Shown piece after piece: positions 19,669-30,347 of a DNA stretch of 64,000 nucleotides. Where the stretch lies: contig MCFL01000083.1 of the NCBI GenBank assembly GCA_002102555.1, positions 39,764 through 103,763 on the forward strand. The letters run 5' to 3'. The position numbers and the translations under genes were made by a program. The stretch is from Catenaria anguillulae PL171 (taxonomy: Eukaryota > Blastocladiomycota > Blastocladiomycetes > Blastocladiales > Catenariaceae). How positions within the stretch are numbered: the stretch's first letter is position 1; each line of letters opens with the position of its first letter. The notes beneath the pieces are model-generated. The model saw nothing but the letters and a program-made list of their open reading frames with translations. It searched no databases and was not told the origin of the DNA.

Positions 19669-22474
19669 ATGAGCAGTCAACCGCACTCGCATCGCTCCAC
19701 GCTCAAGCAGTCCAACAAGCCCTTCAAGGGCACGGGCGGGTCGTCGAAGCGCACTTTGAAGAACAAGGCCAAGGGCAAGATTGAGCGTCCCACCGACTCG
19801 ATCCATCGAGCTGCCATTAAAAAGACAACAGTGTCGTCTGAAGAGGCAAAGGCGAACCGACGCAATGCTGCAAAGATTGCCAAGCAGAACAAGAATGCAG
19901 AGATTCAATTCGTCTCACGGATTTTTTCCGGCCGCAACGGCGCACCCAAAATCGTTTCCGTGATTCCGCTCTGCACTGATACAGATGTTCATGCCGTATT
20001 GGGCGCACTTCACACCGCCATGGATCAGCCGTATACACCGTCGCTTGCCAACTCGGTCGTCATGGAGTATGTGTCGTGCTTCCCTTCCCCAATCCATCAA
20101 CCCAACCTTCGCATTTGCGCATTTGCGTCCGCTGGAACTGACTTCGCCCTGTGGCTTTTTCATTGTCTCTAGGACACGCTTCAAACAGCGCATTCAGTTT
20201 CTCCTACCCCGCCGCGACCTCCTCGAAGTCCTCGACGCAGTCAAACTCTCCGACTTTGTCGTCTTTGTCCTGAGCGCTCAAGTCGAGGTTGATCCTTTCG
20301 GTGAGCTGTTGCTCACTTCTATCCTCGCCCAGGGTCTTCCGCTCTCGGTCCCCGTTGTTCAATACCTTCACAATGCCACTTCGTCCCCAAAGCATCAAAT
20401 GGAGATTCGCAAGTCGCTCATTTCGTACATGTCGTTTTGGAGTCCTGGGACGGAAAAAGTGTACTCACTCGACGTTTCCATGGAGTGCACCAACGCCATT
20501 CGCCAAATCACGGACCGCGCACCCAAGTCCATCAGCTGGCGGGACCAATACCCGTACATGATTCCCGACAAGGTGCAACCGCTCCCGCCATCAAATGGCG
20601 ACGAACAAGAACACATGGACTTGGCCATCACGGGCTTTGTCCGCGGAAACCGCTTGTCGGCGAACCGCCTTGTGCACATCCCTGGTGTTGGCGATTTTCA
20701 AGTTGCGCACGTCGTGAGCGCAAGCGTTCACACCAAGTCCGACAATGACATGGACACCTCCTCTGCCGTACTGGATGCGCCCGATGAGAACGCCGACGAT
20801 CTGGTTGCAGAAAATGAGCCGGATGACATGATGAATGAGCAGACTTGGCCCACGGAAGCCGAGCTGGCGCTTGCGAATGGTACTTGCAAATTACCTCTTG
20901 TTTCCTTGCTTTCACAACATGCGCTAACTTTGACCTTTTCACATGTAGCCCAAGTACAAAAGAAGACCAAGCGTGTCCCGAAGGGCACCTCGTCGTACCA
21001 AGCCGCATGGATTGTCGATTCCGATCCCGAATCCGGCGACGACGAAGTTGCGGAACAAGACCTTGCTCAAGTCGAAGCCGAGCGTGCCGACTGGACTTTC
21101 CACCCACGCATGTCCGAAAATGTCGACTGGTCGCACGTTACGGGGCAGCAGCACCCCGGCCCTTCGCGTGCTGACAATGGCCAGGCCAGCGAGCCAGATG
21201 CTATGTCTGTGTCTAACGAGGGTTCAATTGGCCACGCCGATGATCAAGTGGAACCTGCAGGCGACGACGACGAATATGAAGACGTTGAGCTCGATGACCG
21301 CGCCTCTGTGTGGGACGCCAAGATGGACGCTGCCGAGCAAGCTCGCCAGTTGGAGGCGTACCTCGAGGAGCGCAAAAAGCGTTTGGCCGAGGAGGAGCAG
21401 GATGAGATGGAATTCCCCGATGAGGTCGAGACTCCGCTCTCTGTTCCTGCCAAGGTCCGCTTTGCTCGCTACCGCGGCCTCAAGTCTATTCGCAAGTCGC
21501 CATGGGACCCGTATGAGAACCTCCCACGTGACTATGCTCGCTTGTTCCAATTCGAAAACTGGTTCCGAACCCGTGCACGTGTGTCTAAGGAGCAGCGCGA
21601 GGATGCCGCTGTTGGTGCCGGTTCGTACGTGACCCTGACCCTGCGCAACGTTCCAACGCATGTCGCCCGCGTATTCCACATGCCAACCTTTGCGGGCCAA
21701 GTCCCGTCACCGGATGGTCCCAAGGCGCTCTTCTGGGTCGTCGGCCTTCTCGAGTACGAGCACAAGTACACCACCCTCCACTTTTCGGCGCAGCGCCGCG
21801 AGGAATACACCGAGCCCATCCGGTCCAAGGATCCATTCACGGTCCAACTTGGCTGGCGCCGATTCAATGTTGCGCCAGTGTGGTCCGAGCACGGCCGCGA
21901 CGGCGGTAACAAAGTGTTCAAGTTTGAACGATTCCTCAAACCCAAGCAGGTCTCTGTTGGAACCATTTACGCTCCCAACACTTTTTACGGCCCGTCCCTT
22001 GTTCTCTTGCCCGGCATTGCTCCAAACCCGGCCAACGGGACGGGGGATGCACCCGTGCTTGTTGCTACGGGTAGCGTCATGTCGGCCGACGCAAGCCGCA
22101 TTCTCGCCAAGCGCGTTGTTCTCACGGGTCACCCGTACAAGCTCCATCGCAAGATTGCCGTGATTCGTTGGATGTTCTATTCGCCCGAAGATGTCCTGTG
22201 GTTCAAGCCCGTGCAATTGCACACCAAGTATGGCCGGACGGGCCACATCCGTGAGTCGCTCGGTACGCATGGTTACATGAAGTGTATCTTTGACGGGCCT
22301 GTGCAGCAGAACGATACCGTATGCATGAACTTGTACAAGCGCATGTTCCCCAAGGTGTTTGCTACCTTGCTGCCGCCCATGTTGCCCGGGTCCGACTCGG
22401 CGGATACGTGGGCTGCGCCGCTGCATCAGAATGGTGACAAGGATGTGGACATGGATGACCGCATGGAGTTGTAA
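19669..22474 (+). CDS. TSR1: Ribosome biogenesis protein TSR1
   Basis: A GTPase-like but GTP-binding-deficient factor of late 40S pre-ribosome maturation, related to Bms1. Exons are 19669-20066, 20173-20879 and 20949-22474. The introns of 106 and 69 nt (GTATGT and GTACTT donors) keep frame and give 876 residues, compared with about 790-800 in yeast and human. Visible are the basic N-terminus (HRSTLKQSNKPFKG), the AARP2CN-like part (GELLLTSILAQGLPLSVPVV), the KKTKRVPKGTSSYQAAWI segment and the conserved FRTRARVSKEQ...YVTLTL region. The translation-factor-like C-terminus includes FNVAPVWSEHG, GHPYKLHRKIAVIRWMF and VCMNLYKRMFPK. The chosen ATG follows an upstream in-frame ATG set in the end of repeat R. 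An acidic linker (about residues 370-460) is typical of the family. Confidence 0.93.
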
Positions 22475-22666
22475 GTGTACTTCGTTATTCAATATTCTCA
22501 CGTTTTCCTTTTTTGTTGTTGTTGCTTTTGTTTTGGGCGACCAGTTATTTGTACATGTAGACACCACTCCTGCCTTGGAATGTATCAACAAAGTACTGAA
22601 CGCTTTGCTTTGCATTTTGAAGATGTGTAAGTATGACTGAGTGTTGCACCAGTTGGATGTGTCATA

Positions 22667-23520
22667 TCATAAGCGATTCTCGATGAGCTCAAGGTTGCGC
22701 TGCAACTCTGCTCGCACGACTTGGACGATGTCGTCTCCTGGTATCTTTGTTGTTTTGATACGATCGCCCTGTTGATTGGAAGCAGCACGCAATGCGAGTG
22801 AGATTTGAGGGTTGGTGACGCATGGAAACGCAGAGACAGTCGAGACGCACAATTTGGAAAGTGCAGTTGCCGTACAAGAGCTTATGACATGCCAGGAACT
22901 GGGAATGTGATGGCGGCATGCCAACTTGCTCAAGCGCTTGCGTGATACCGATCTTGATTCGCTGGCGGGGCACGCAAAATGGAAAATGGAGGTTGAGAAT
23001 GGAATGGATAAGATCGGGGTCAAGACTGAATGTAGGTACGTCACGATTCTTGCGTTCAACAACCGCAGATGACGGTGCAAGCGGTGCTGAAGAGGCTGCG
23101 ACCCCAGGGGCTGGCCGTCGAGGAGTTGATTTGGTCGCCGCGGCAGCAGATTTGTTGGGAATATGGTCCGGTCGAGCGCGTCGCTGACGGAAACCTGTTT
23201 TGTGATATGTGATTTAACACCAGTCAGCTTTGGGGACGGGTTCGGTTTTGTGCAACAAACTACAGCTGAGCGGTACGTTGTTTGGGTGTCGCTAAGAGCT
23301 GGTTGGCGCGTTGCTGAGAAGCACTTGGGTTCTGGGCCGAAGTGTTTTGGAGTGAGGCGAGGTACGTTGCTGCGGATTGTCCGACCCTGAATGTGGTAGC
23401 ACTGACTGTACTGTGCCGGGTGGGGAAATGTGACCACGAAAACGGAGGTTCCAGGGCAAATTTGGTCATCAATCGCGCGACCCGGAGATGGCATTTAGGC
23501 CGTGCCGCCGTAGGCGACAA
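22667..23520 (-). CDS. Hypothetical multi-exon protein, exon structure unresolved
   Basis: Minus-strand coding signal is suggested by a plausible intron (donor GTAGTT near 23272, CTGAC branch, acceptor AACAG near 23197) and by protein-like segments. These include DPDLIHSILNLHFPF (near 23015) and a helical end, GDDIVQVVRAELQRNLELI, running to a TGA at 22667. The segments fall in different frames, so at least one more intron or a frame error is needed. The size and helical pattern could suit a small histone-fold or kinetochore-type protein, but that is a guess. It converges tail-to-tail with TSR1. Confidence 0.3.
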
Positions 23521-23599
23521 GTCAGACGGTGGATGTGACGAAGGAGCCGCAAAGAGAAGAAAGCAATCAGCTTGTTCTGGTTGGGAGAAAAGCTGCGTT

Positions 23600-24112
23600 A
23601 GTCAGGACTAACGACAAACGAAAAACAAATGACCATCAACGAACCTGACGAGGAGGTGATGATGAGTGACATGACAGAGTGCTGGGCTTGTGTAATCTGT
23701 AGAACCGATAGCATGTGCTGAAGCTGAGACAAAGTGAATGTTGGAAGTGACTGGACGAGAAGACAGCATACACCAGGGGCCAAGAGCAGCGAGGTGAGAA
23801 GAGTCACTGTTGGATGCTTGGCAACGCTATCCACGAAGGAAGTGTCCGTGATTTTGCTGTGCAAAGAGTTGCACTTGCGTGAGATAAATATGGCGACTGA
23901 AAGTGATATTTCACACGCGCAGTGCCATGCTGGTCGTACAATGCCAGGGTCGAGAGCGATGGCAGCATGATCAAGGAGACGGGCACGGCGAGGAACGGAA
24001 CATGGGCGATTGCATTGAGGTCGGTTGCCACGATGGACGATGGCTCGTCGGCAGCAACGACGGCGGCCCCGGTAAGGTGCGCAGGATTGCAAGGAGTGAT
24101 TTGGGTTGTCAT
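23600..24112 (-). CDS. Hypothetical small membrane protein
   Basis: The first exon begins at 24112 (MTTQITPCNPAHLTG). It includes one good hydrophobic segment, HVPFLAVPVSLIMLPSLSTL, of a length suited to one membrane span. A second exon in 23600-23740 with another hydrophobic stretch (SVMSLIITSSSGSLMVICF) is possible after an intron. Two short spans joined by a small loop would resemble the V-ATPase assembly factor Vma21, but the sequence match is too weak to name it. It diverges from the BCS1-like gene over about 160 bp. Confidence 0.3.
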
Positions 24113-24271
24113 TGTGATGTGTATACTTATTTTACTTAATGTTTACTTTCAAATTCAAATGTGTGTTTAAATGAACTGTGAGAGACAGATGTGTCATGTC
24201 TCACGACTCTTGCATACTAAATAGCGTTATTCCTGTCTCACGAGCCAAGTATTTACGATAGCTAGGTCACC

Positions 24272-26093
24272 ATGTACACGCGAATCATGCCCTGCGCATT
24301 TCCTCGCCGCATCTTCGTCCGAGCGGCCGTGGGCACTTCGCCGCTTCTCGCCACTCCACTGCGTTTGATGCATGCCGAAGCAGGCTCGGCCACCTCGTCC
24401 ATCCTCGACCACGCCTCACATTCACCCCACACGGCCAGCTTCATCGGTGATCTTGCCAATGGCCTTGCTGCGACGCTTGGGCTCGCTGACAATCCCATGA
24501 TCACCGGGTCCATCGCCGTGACGGCCGTCGGCCTTGGCTTGGCTGGTGCCCGACTGCTCTCCAATGTGCTTGTCGACCTCATTACAAAGAGGGTGCTTGT
24601 GCGGGTAACCATGGACTCGAGGGACGAACTCTACGCTTGGACACTCGAGTGGTTGTCAACGGAAAACTCGTACGGCCGCAACTGCACCCATGTGGTTGCC
24701 TCTTCCAAGCCCCGCCTGCCGTCCATGGCACAGCGGCCAGTCACGGATGCACCACCCGATGCCCCCGATGTAGCTGCATCTGCATCAGCCTTGCTTGATA
24801 AACACAAACCCAAGCAGCCCTCGGTCTACTTTTTTCCATCACTTGGTTTCCACTTCTTCTGGTTCCAGCGGCGGCTCTTCTTCATGTCTCGCTCCAGGAC
24901 CAATCCCAGTGCTGCCTCCATGTCGCAAACACCACTCGAAAGCCTGACGCTGACAACCATTGGAACCTCTCGGCAAATCGTGCTCCCCTTGCTCAACGAA
25001 ATTCGCCGGTGTTCCACTGAAAAGGATAGCAGTCGGACCAAAATTTGGACTGGGGATCAGTACGGCGTGTGGCGATCCATTTATTCACGCCCAACTCGCC
25101 CACTGGATTCGGTTGTCATGGATGAAAGGGCAAAGAAGGATTTACTCGAGGATGCCGTGACTTTTTTGGAATCGGAAAAGTTTTACGCACAGGCTGGATT
25201 GCCATACCGTCGCGGATACTTGCGTACGCTTTCATTCCGGAATCTTCTTCTCCGTCCATCATCGACGGGCGGTGCCATCATACTCACAGCTCACTCCTTT
25301 TCTTTTTGGACGCTTTGTAGTGTTTGGTCCGCCTGGCACTGGAAAAACCTCGCTTGTTGTTGCCGTCGCTGGCGCACTGGGCCTACCAATCTATGTTCTC
25401 AACCTTGGTTCCCGTGCCCTCAATGACTCAAACGTCCTCGACCTCCTCATCGACGCGCCTCCCAAGTGCATCTTGCTCTTGGAAGACATTCATTGCCTGT
25501 TCAAAACCGACAGTGCTCCAACAACAACCATTCCGCAGTCTGTTGAGCAAGCCGCATCCGCCGAGGCAAAAGACGGTGGCTACACTTTCACGCAACCCGA
25601 AATGGCATCCAACGTCTCGCTCTCAACTTTGCTCAACATTCTCGACGGCGTCATTGCCAGCGAGGGCCGTCTCTTATTCATGACAACCAACTCGACTGCA
25701 CTGGATCCGGCCATTATTCGCCCGGGCCGGATTGATCGCAAGATTTACCTCGGCAACGCGTCGCCTGCCGTCGCGGCTTCATTGGCTCGTCGCTTTCTTC
25801 GATCGGCCGAAGGAGTGAATGAAGCGGATGCCAAGGCCGCTGAGCGTGCGCTCGCGCAAGCTGTTGCCAAAGAAGTTGTTCATGGCGCAGAAAGTCAAGT
25901 TGCCGTGATGGACGAATCCGACGAGTTATTGGCAAAGGAGCTGCAGCTTCCTGTCAAATCGCTTCATTTGGAATCGCGGCTGTCGCCTGCTCAAGTCGTT
26001 GGTTTCCTGATGAGGTATAGGCGGGATGCATTGGGGGCTATTTCAAACTTGCATGAGCTCAAGAGCTTGCACGAGATGAAGTCACTGCAATAG
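24272..26093 (+). CDS. Mitochondrial BCS1-like AAA ATPase
   Basis: Inner-membrane AAA protein that in yeast moves the Rieske Fe-S protein into complex III. Exons are 24272-25223 and 25321-26093 (97-nt intron, GTACGC donor), giving 574 residues. The N-terminus (RRIFVRAAVG...) is Arg-rich and presequence-like. A hydrophobic segment follows (ITGSIAVTAVGLGLAGARLL, residues about 75-95), then the BCS1-specific domain (SRDELYAWTLEWLST, FFWFQRRLFFMSRSR). Splicing restores GYL-LFGPPGTGKTS, the Walker A motif. Walker B is CILLLEDIH, followed by FMTTNSTALDPAIIRPGRIDR. A short acidic insert follows Walker B. Known BCS1 proteins are about 420-460 residues, and the extra length is mainly the N-terminus and linker. 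Another BCS1-family member is possible. Confidence 0.9.
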
Positions 26094-26206
26094 GCAATTG
26101 CGACAGGGCTACGCTCATTCATATCAAGTGTGTATCGTATACTTTCATGCAACACAACCTATTAACCTATTGTGCAAGACGAAAGGAAAGCCGCAACACG
26201 TTTTGC

Positions 26207-27554
26207 TCAAGGCAGGCGAACTTTGCCAGTCAAACGAGCCTCAATCTTGTCACGCACGTCAGCGGGAATCGACTCGATTGCAGACTTGCGAGCGTTTTGT
26301 TGCATCACGGCGCTAGTTCGGGGTAGCAGCCAAAGTCGTTAGTTGGATGGTGAAACAACAGCTGAGGAACGAAAAGGGAAAGGAAAACGGACTCCATGAT
26401 GACCAATGCGGCCATTGCTTCAACAATCGGAATTGCCCTCGGAACCACGCAGGGATCGTGCCTGCCCCTCGCCTTGAGCACGCCGTCCTGGCCGTCATAC
26501 GTGGCAGTGTTTTGCTCTTGGCCAATTGTTGCCGCGGGCTTGAACGCCACGCGGAAGTAGATGTTTTCGCCGTTGGTAATGCCGCCTTGGATCCCGCCCG
26601 AGTAATTGGTTGACGTGCCCAGCGTACCGTCGGGGCGCTTGACCCAAGGATCGTTGTGCTTGGATCCAGGGATCCGGGTACCAGCAAAGCCCGAGCCGAC
26701 TTCAAAGGCCTTGGTCGCCGGAATCGACATCATGGCATGGGCAAGGCTCGCCTCGAGCTTGTCAAAGCAGGGCTCGCCAAGGCCGACGGGGACGTTGCGA
26801 ATGACACAAGTGACAACACCGCCAATCGAATCGTGTGCGTCGCGGGAAGACTCAATGACTTTGCGCATGCGAGCGGCCGCCTCTGCATCTGGGCATCGAA
26901 CTTCGTTGGAATCCACGTTTGCACGCGTGACTTCTGCGAGCTGAAGCATGGCTGCATGGTGATCGGCAGTCAAATCGACCATGGACTCGGGTCCGATGGC
27001 GGAAGTGAAGGCAACGATTTCGACGCCGTGGGCAATCTTGAGGTACTGCTCCGCAATGGCACCAGCGGCAACGCGACCTGTTTTGCCGAGTGAGGAACCG
27101 TAGTCAGTGACGGATACTGGGTCAGGCACGATCGGAAAAGGGTTACGGGGGGGGGGGACATACCAATGGTTTCGCGTGCCGAAGAACGCCCGCCACCCGA
27201 ACTGGCCTTGACGCCGTATTTCTGGAGATAGGTCCAGTCGGCATGCGAGGGGCGTGGGTACAAGTCGGTCTCCGAGTAATCGCCCGGTCGATGATCTTGA
27301 TTGGGCACAAAGAGGCCGATGGGAGTTCCGAGCGTGGTGCCAAACTCTGTCCCAGAAAGAATCGAGACACGGTCCTTTTCGTCGCGCGGCGTGGTGAGTG
27401 CCGATTGGCCGGGCCTACGGCGAGTCAGTTGGGGCTGAATATCGTCCTCAGTGAGCGGTAAGCCAGGCGGGACCCCCTCGACAATGCAGCCGACGCCCTT
27501 GCAGTGGGATTCGCCAAAGGTGGTGACGCGGAAGATGTTGCCAAATGAACTCAT
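26207..27554 (-). CDS. ARO2: Chorismate synthase
   Basis: Converts 5-enolpyruvylshikimate-3-phosphate to chorismate using reduced FMN, the last common step of aromatic amino acid synthesis. Exons are 27554-27164, 27077-26393 and 26312-26207, giving 393 residues (family about 380-400). Signatures are [57 protein letters not shown] (completed by splicing), [13 protein letters not shown]-like and the C-terminal [20 protein letters not shown]. The last intron (26392-26313) has an unusual GTCCGT donor, a CTAAC branch and a CTAG acceptor. Using it changes an implausible hydrophobic tail into [19 protein letters not shown], which resembles other family ends. No flavin reductase domain is fused, so a separate reductase would be needed if the enzyme is of the monofunctional type. 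Confidence 0.94.
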
Positions 27555-27994
27555 GCTGCCTCGACTTTGATCAATTTTGCATAGCGTTGAGACGTTAAGA
27601 AATGCATGCAACGAAGGAGAGAGGGTCTATGGGCAATTTGAAGGCGCTTTTGCGCTTTTCGTCCCCGAGTCATCCTGGCAGTCCCCGACGGATAATGATC
27701 ATGATGACTCCAAAGTCACGCGTCGGTCGGCTGTGATTGTGAGGCACGCGATCCGACTCCACTCCACCAAACATGCAAAGAGCTACATAGCTCGTATGGG
27801 CCTAGCATAGCCAGACAGCATGAGACTCTGGATGGAAATAACGTCAAGACCTAGCATCTCCCGAATTTTCAAACTCCCCCCATGGCCCAGCCACTGGCAG
27901 CGTACAGCACAGCCCGCCATGTTGGCCTGCTTCATCAGTCATCACTGCCTGATGACCTCAATCCCACCAGGCCGCCATTGTTTCCCCACAACGG
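27555..27994. other. Intergenic between chorismate synthase and repeat R copy 2
   Basis: It holds the upstream region of the minus-strand chorismate synthase gene. No open frame of note or RNA gene is seen. Confidence 0.5.
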
Positions 27995-28552
27995 CACGCC
28001 ATCACGTGATGCGGATCTATGCGCAGCATGCTTGTTTCTTTCTTCATCATCGAACGCGTCACTCACGGCTGCCTGAGGCCAGCGAAAGACTCAAAAAGGG
28101 CAATGGCTCCCACGAGTCAATCCTTCTCTTTCAAATCTTTCAAACCAAGCCAATCATAAATATTTCCGTTCGAGTACATTTCATTTCATTTCAATCAGCA
28201 GCAACACCCACTGCACTCGACCCACTTGGTCACCATCTGCTGACCCTGACCCTTCTGCCACTTCCAACGCGTCTTGGTAACTGACCGTCTCTATTGGGTA
28301 TCCCCGTTTTCTTAGTTTTCCCACGGTCCACTTCGTCGTCGGTAAGGATTCTCAATCAACGAAGCAAGTCTCCCCGACGTCGTGACACGCGGCGCACACG
28401 TCGAGGAATCGAAAAGGACACCCAATACCGCAATACCGGATTCATCCAAGAGCAACGGTTCGGTTTGGCATTCGGGTCGGGCGTTTGTTTGATCTCGATC
28501 GCTTTTCGACACGCAATTCCCACGGGCCTCGCACCAAGCACGGTCACACTTC

Positions 28553-28622
28553 GTCCATCCATCCATCCATCCATCCATCCATCCATCCATCCATCCATCC
28601 ATCCATCCATCCATCCATCCAT
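28553..28622. repeat. TCCA tetranucleotide microsatellite
   Basis: About 17 uninterrupted ATCC/TCCA units lie inside repeat R copy 2. At the matching place copy 1 has only a few units (around 18790-18800), so the array expanded in copy 2. Confidence 0.95.
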
Positions 28623-29231
28623 CGTCATACCGACGACGAGTTCGGCAAAACGTCTTCGCGTCGGGGTCGTCACTGCGTCGGTACTATACGAGAAGACCCA
28701 CTTTGACACTGGTAGCACTGGTTGCACAGGGTGGAGATGTTTGCACTTCAAGTTGAGCTTAGCTCCTTGGACTCCATCGCTTCACATTATCCTGTACAGC
28801 ACTCGGTGCCCTGCAACTGGAACCGCTGCTCAGTCTTATCCCACTCGCCGCCCCGCTCTTTGTCGCTGAGCGAATCGCCCGTTGCGATTCTGTCCTTCAA
28901 TCATTCCAGCGAGCGGGGGCCTTATGAGTGGGTGAAGCAAGTGGAATCTTCTATATCATTCGGTCGTCTTCGCGTTTCGCAATCGTGTTTCTTCCGCAGA
29001 TGTTACCCCCCCCCCCCCCCCGGCCGCCGTTTTTGGATCTTGTGGATATCATGGTATGCTTGGCTCGTCCATGTTTGCATCTGACTGCATTCCCCTCCTC
29101 CCCCCCCCCCCCCCCATTGTGTTTGATATAGACCCACATAGACGTACGTTTTCGGTTTTCGGTTCGCCTGCGGGCATGCATCCACCACCGCGCTCAAGTT
29201 CCTTGCGGGTGGATGTATGCCCAGGCACCTG

Positions 29232-29301
29232 GGCTGGGCTATATCTGGTAGCGCAGGTGCATCTTTGCTGCTCTGCAGTGGGTTCGACTCCCACTCCTGT
29301 T
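29232..29301 (+). other. tRNA-like sequence at the end of repeat R copy 2
   Basis: The same tRNA-like segment as 5699-5766. It has a perfect T-arm GTGGG-TTCGACT-CCCAC, an A-box-like TAGCGCAG, and a D-arm GCTA-TATCTGG-TAGC with a 7-base loop here. The acceptor pairing is worse than in copy 1. It is probably tRNA-derived rather than a working tRNA. Confidence 0.4.
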
Positions 29302-29305
29302 CATG

Positions 29306-30347
29306 ATTCTTTCTTTTCTTTGCTTGGGCATCCCCACCATGCATGACGAGTGCCACGCGCTTCGTGACTCTTGTTTGGGGGCCCAGCTTGGCTGCCCCTC
29401 TTCGGTTGGCAGTTCGCACCTTGCCTTGACGACGTTTGCTGCCTTTTTTTTTGACACTGGGGCCGCCGTTTTTTTTTGTACGGTTATATGTTTATGGACC
29501 ATTCAATGCCACACAATGCGCAACAGTCCTTTCCACTCTCCTCTTTCGACAAATGGCGCTCCTCACGTCGACGTCCCGTCGTCGGCCCTGCCCGCTCCGA
29601 ACGCCGCCGTCGCCGTCGCCGTCGCTGTCGCTGTCCGTGACACCAGCCGTGACACTTGATCAACCAACTTGACTCGACCTCAATGCTCCGTCCTGTCTCG
29701 AGATCAATATTTATATACCTTCCATCGAAAACGCAATCGCAATCGCAGCCGCTATCCGCTATCCGCTACTAGCCCAGCCCGAGCGTTGAGCGTACGGCCG
29801 CTGGCCTCTCACACGCTGACGCCGGCCGGTCCTCAATGGTGACGCTCAGTAGTCGCCACCTGCAGTCGAATGCCTCGCCGTGCATATCTTGACAAACCAC
29901 CACCGATCGATCCATCCATGATCTGTGTCGTGGCAAGCGTCGAGCATTTTTTTTTCCGCCGCGGTCTGCGAATCCCCGATGACATGACATGGCGGAAAGC
30001 AGTACCCTTGCTGGGAACGCCCGGCCCCCAACTGGACGATGGCTGCGGCTCAAGGACCAATAAAACCCGTCCTTCAATGTTTGAACCTCACATGTATCAT
30101 TCACGACTGAATAAATACAAGTGACCTACTACCGCCCGCGTTCATGATGGCATTCGCGGAAGGTTGCTCTGTAGAACTGAGAATCTAAGGTATAAATATA
30201 AACATATTGTACGAATGAGAACAACTTGATGAGTACGCCCGATATTCACGAAAGCAAGACCTCGGGAAACAGTACAGGGTCAAGCAAGACCAACCGATGA
30301 CATGCACCATCAACACCAACGACTGTGCCTGCCCGACTTCGCCTTAG
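29306..30347. other. Intergenic, about 1 kb, no gene seen
   Basis: Several short open frames occur on both strands without recognisable features. A CGCCGT/CGTCGC repeat lies near 29600-29640. The right end is probably the 3' flank of the dioxygenase gene. I see no tRNA or conserved RNA. Confidence 0.5.

Larger units (their letters stand above)
27995..29305 (+). repeat. Dispersed repeat R, copy 2 (uninterrupted)
   Basis: A copy of about 1.3 kb related to the minus-strand sequence of 18437-19530 followed by 5697-6026. At about 28940-28960 it reads straight through the site where copy 1 carries the retrotransposon nest. It begins near CACGCCATCACGTGATG and ends just after a tRNA-like segment. 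It contains a TCCA microsatellite and two poly-C tracts (about 29007-29021 and 29099-29116) that are shorter in copy 1. No terminal repeats or target duplication are obvious, and no reading frame is shared by the two copies. Confidence 0.85.

Noticed and set aside
21707-22615. A 302-codon minus-strand open frame
   Set aside because: It lies fully opposite the conserved TSR1 C-terminus and has no features of its own.
28553-28622. A CRISPR-like or satellite array
   Set aside because: It is a plain TCCA tetranucleotide microsatellite without spacers, in a eukaryotic genome.
29007-29116. Poly-C tracts as assembly gaps
   Set aside because: Corresponding C-rich or G-rich runs occur at the same positions in repeat R copy 1, so they are part of the repeat, though their lengths may be imprecise.
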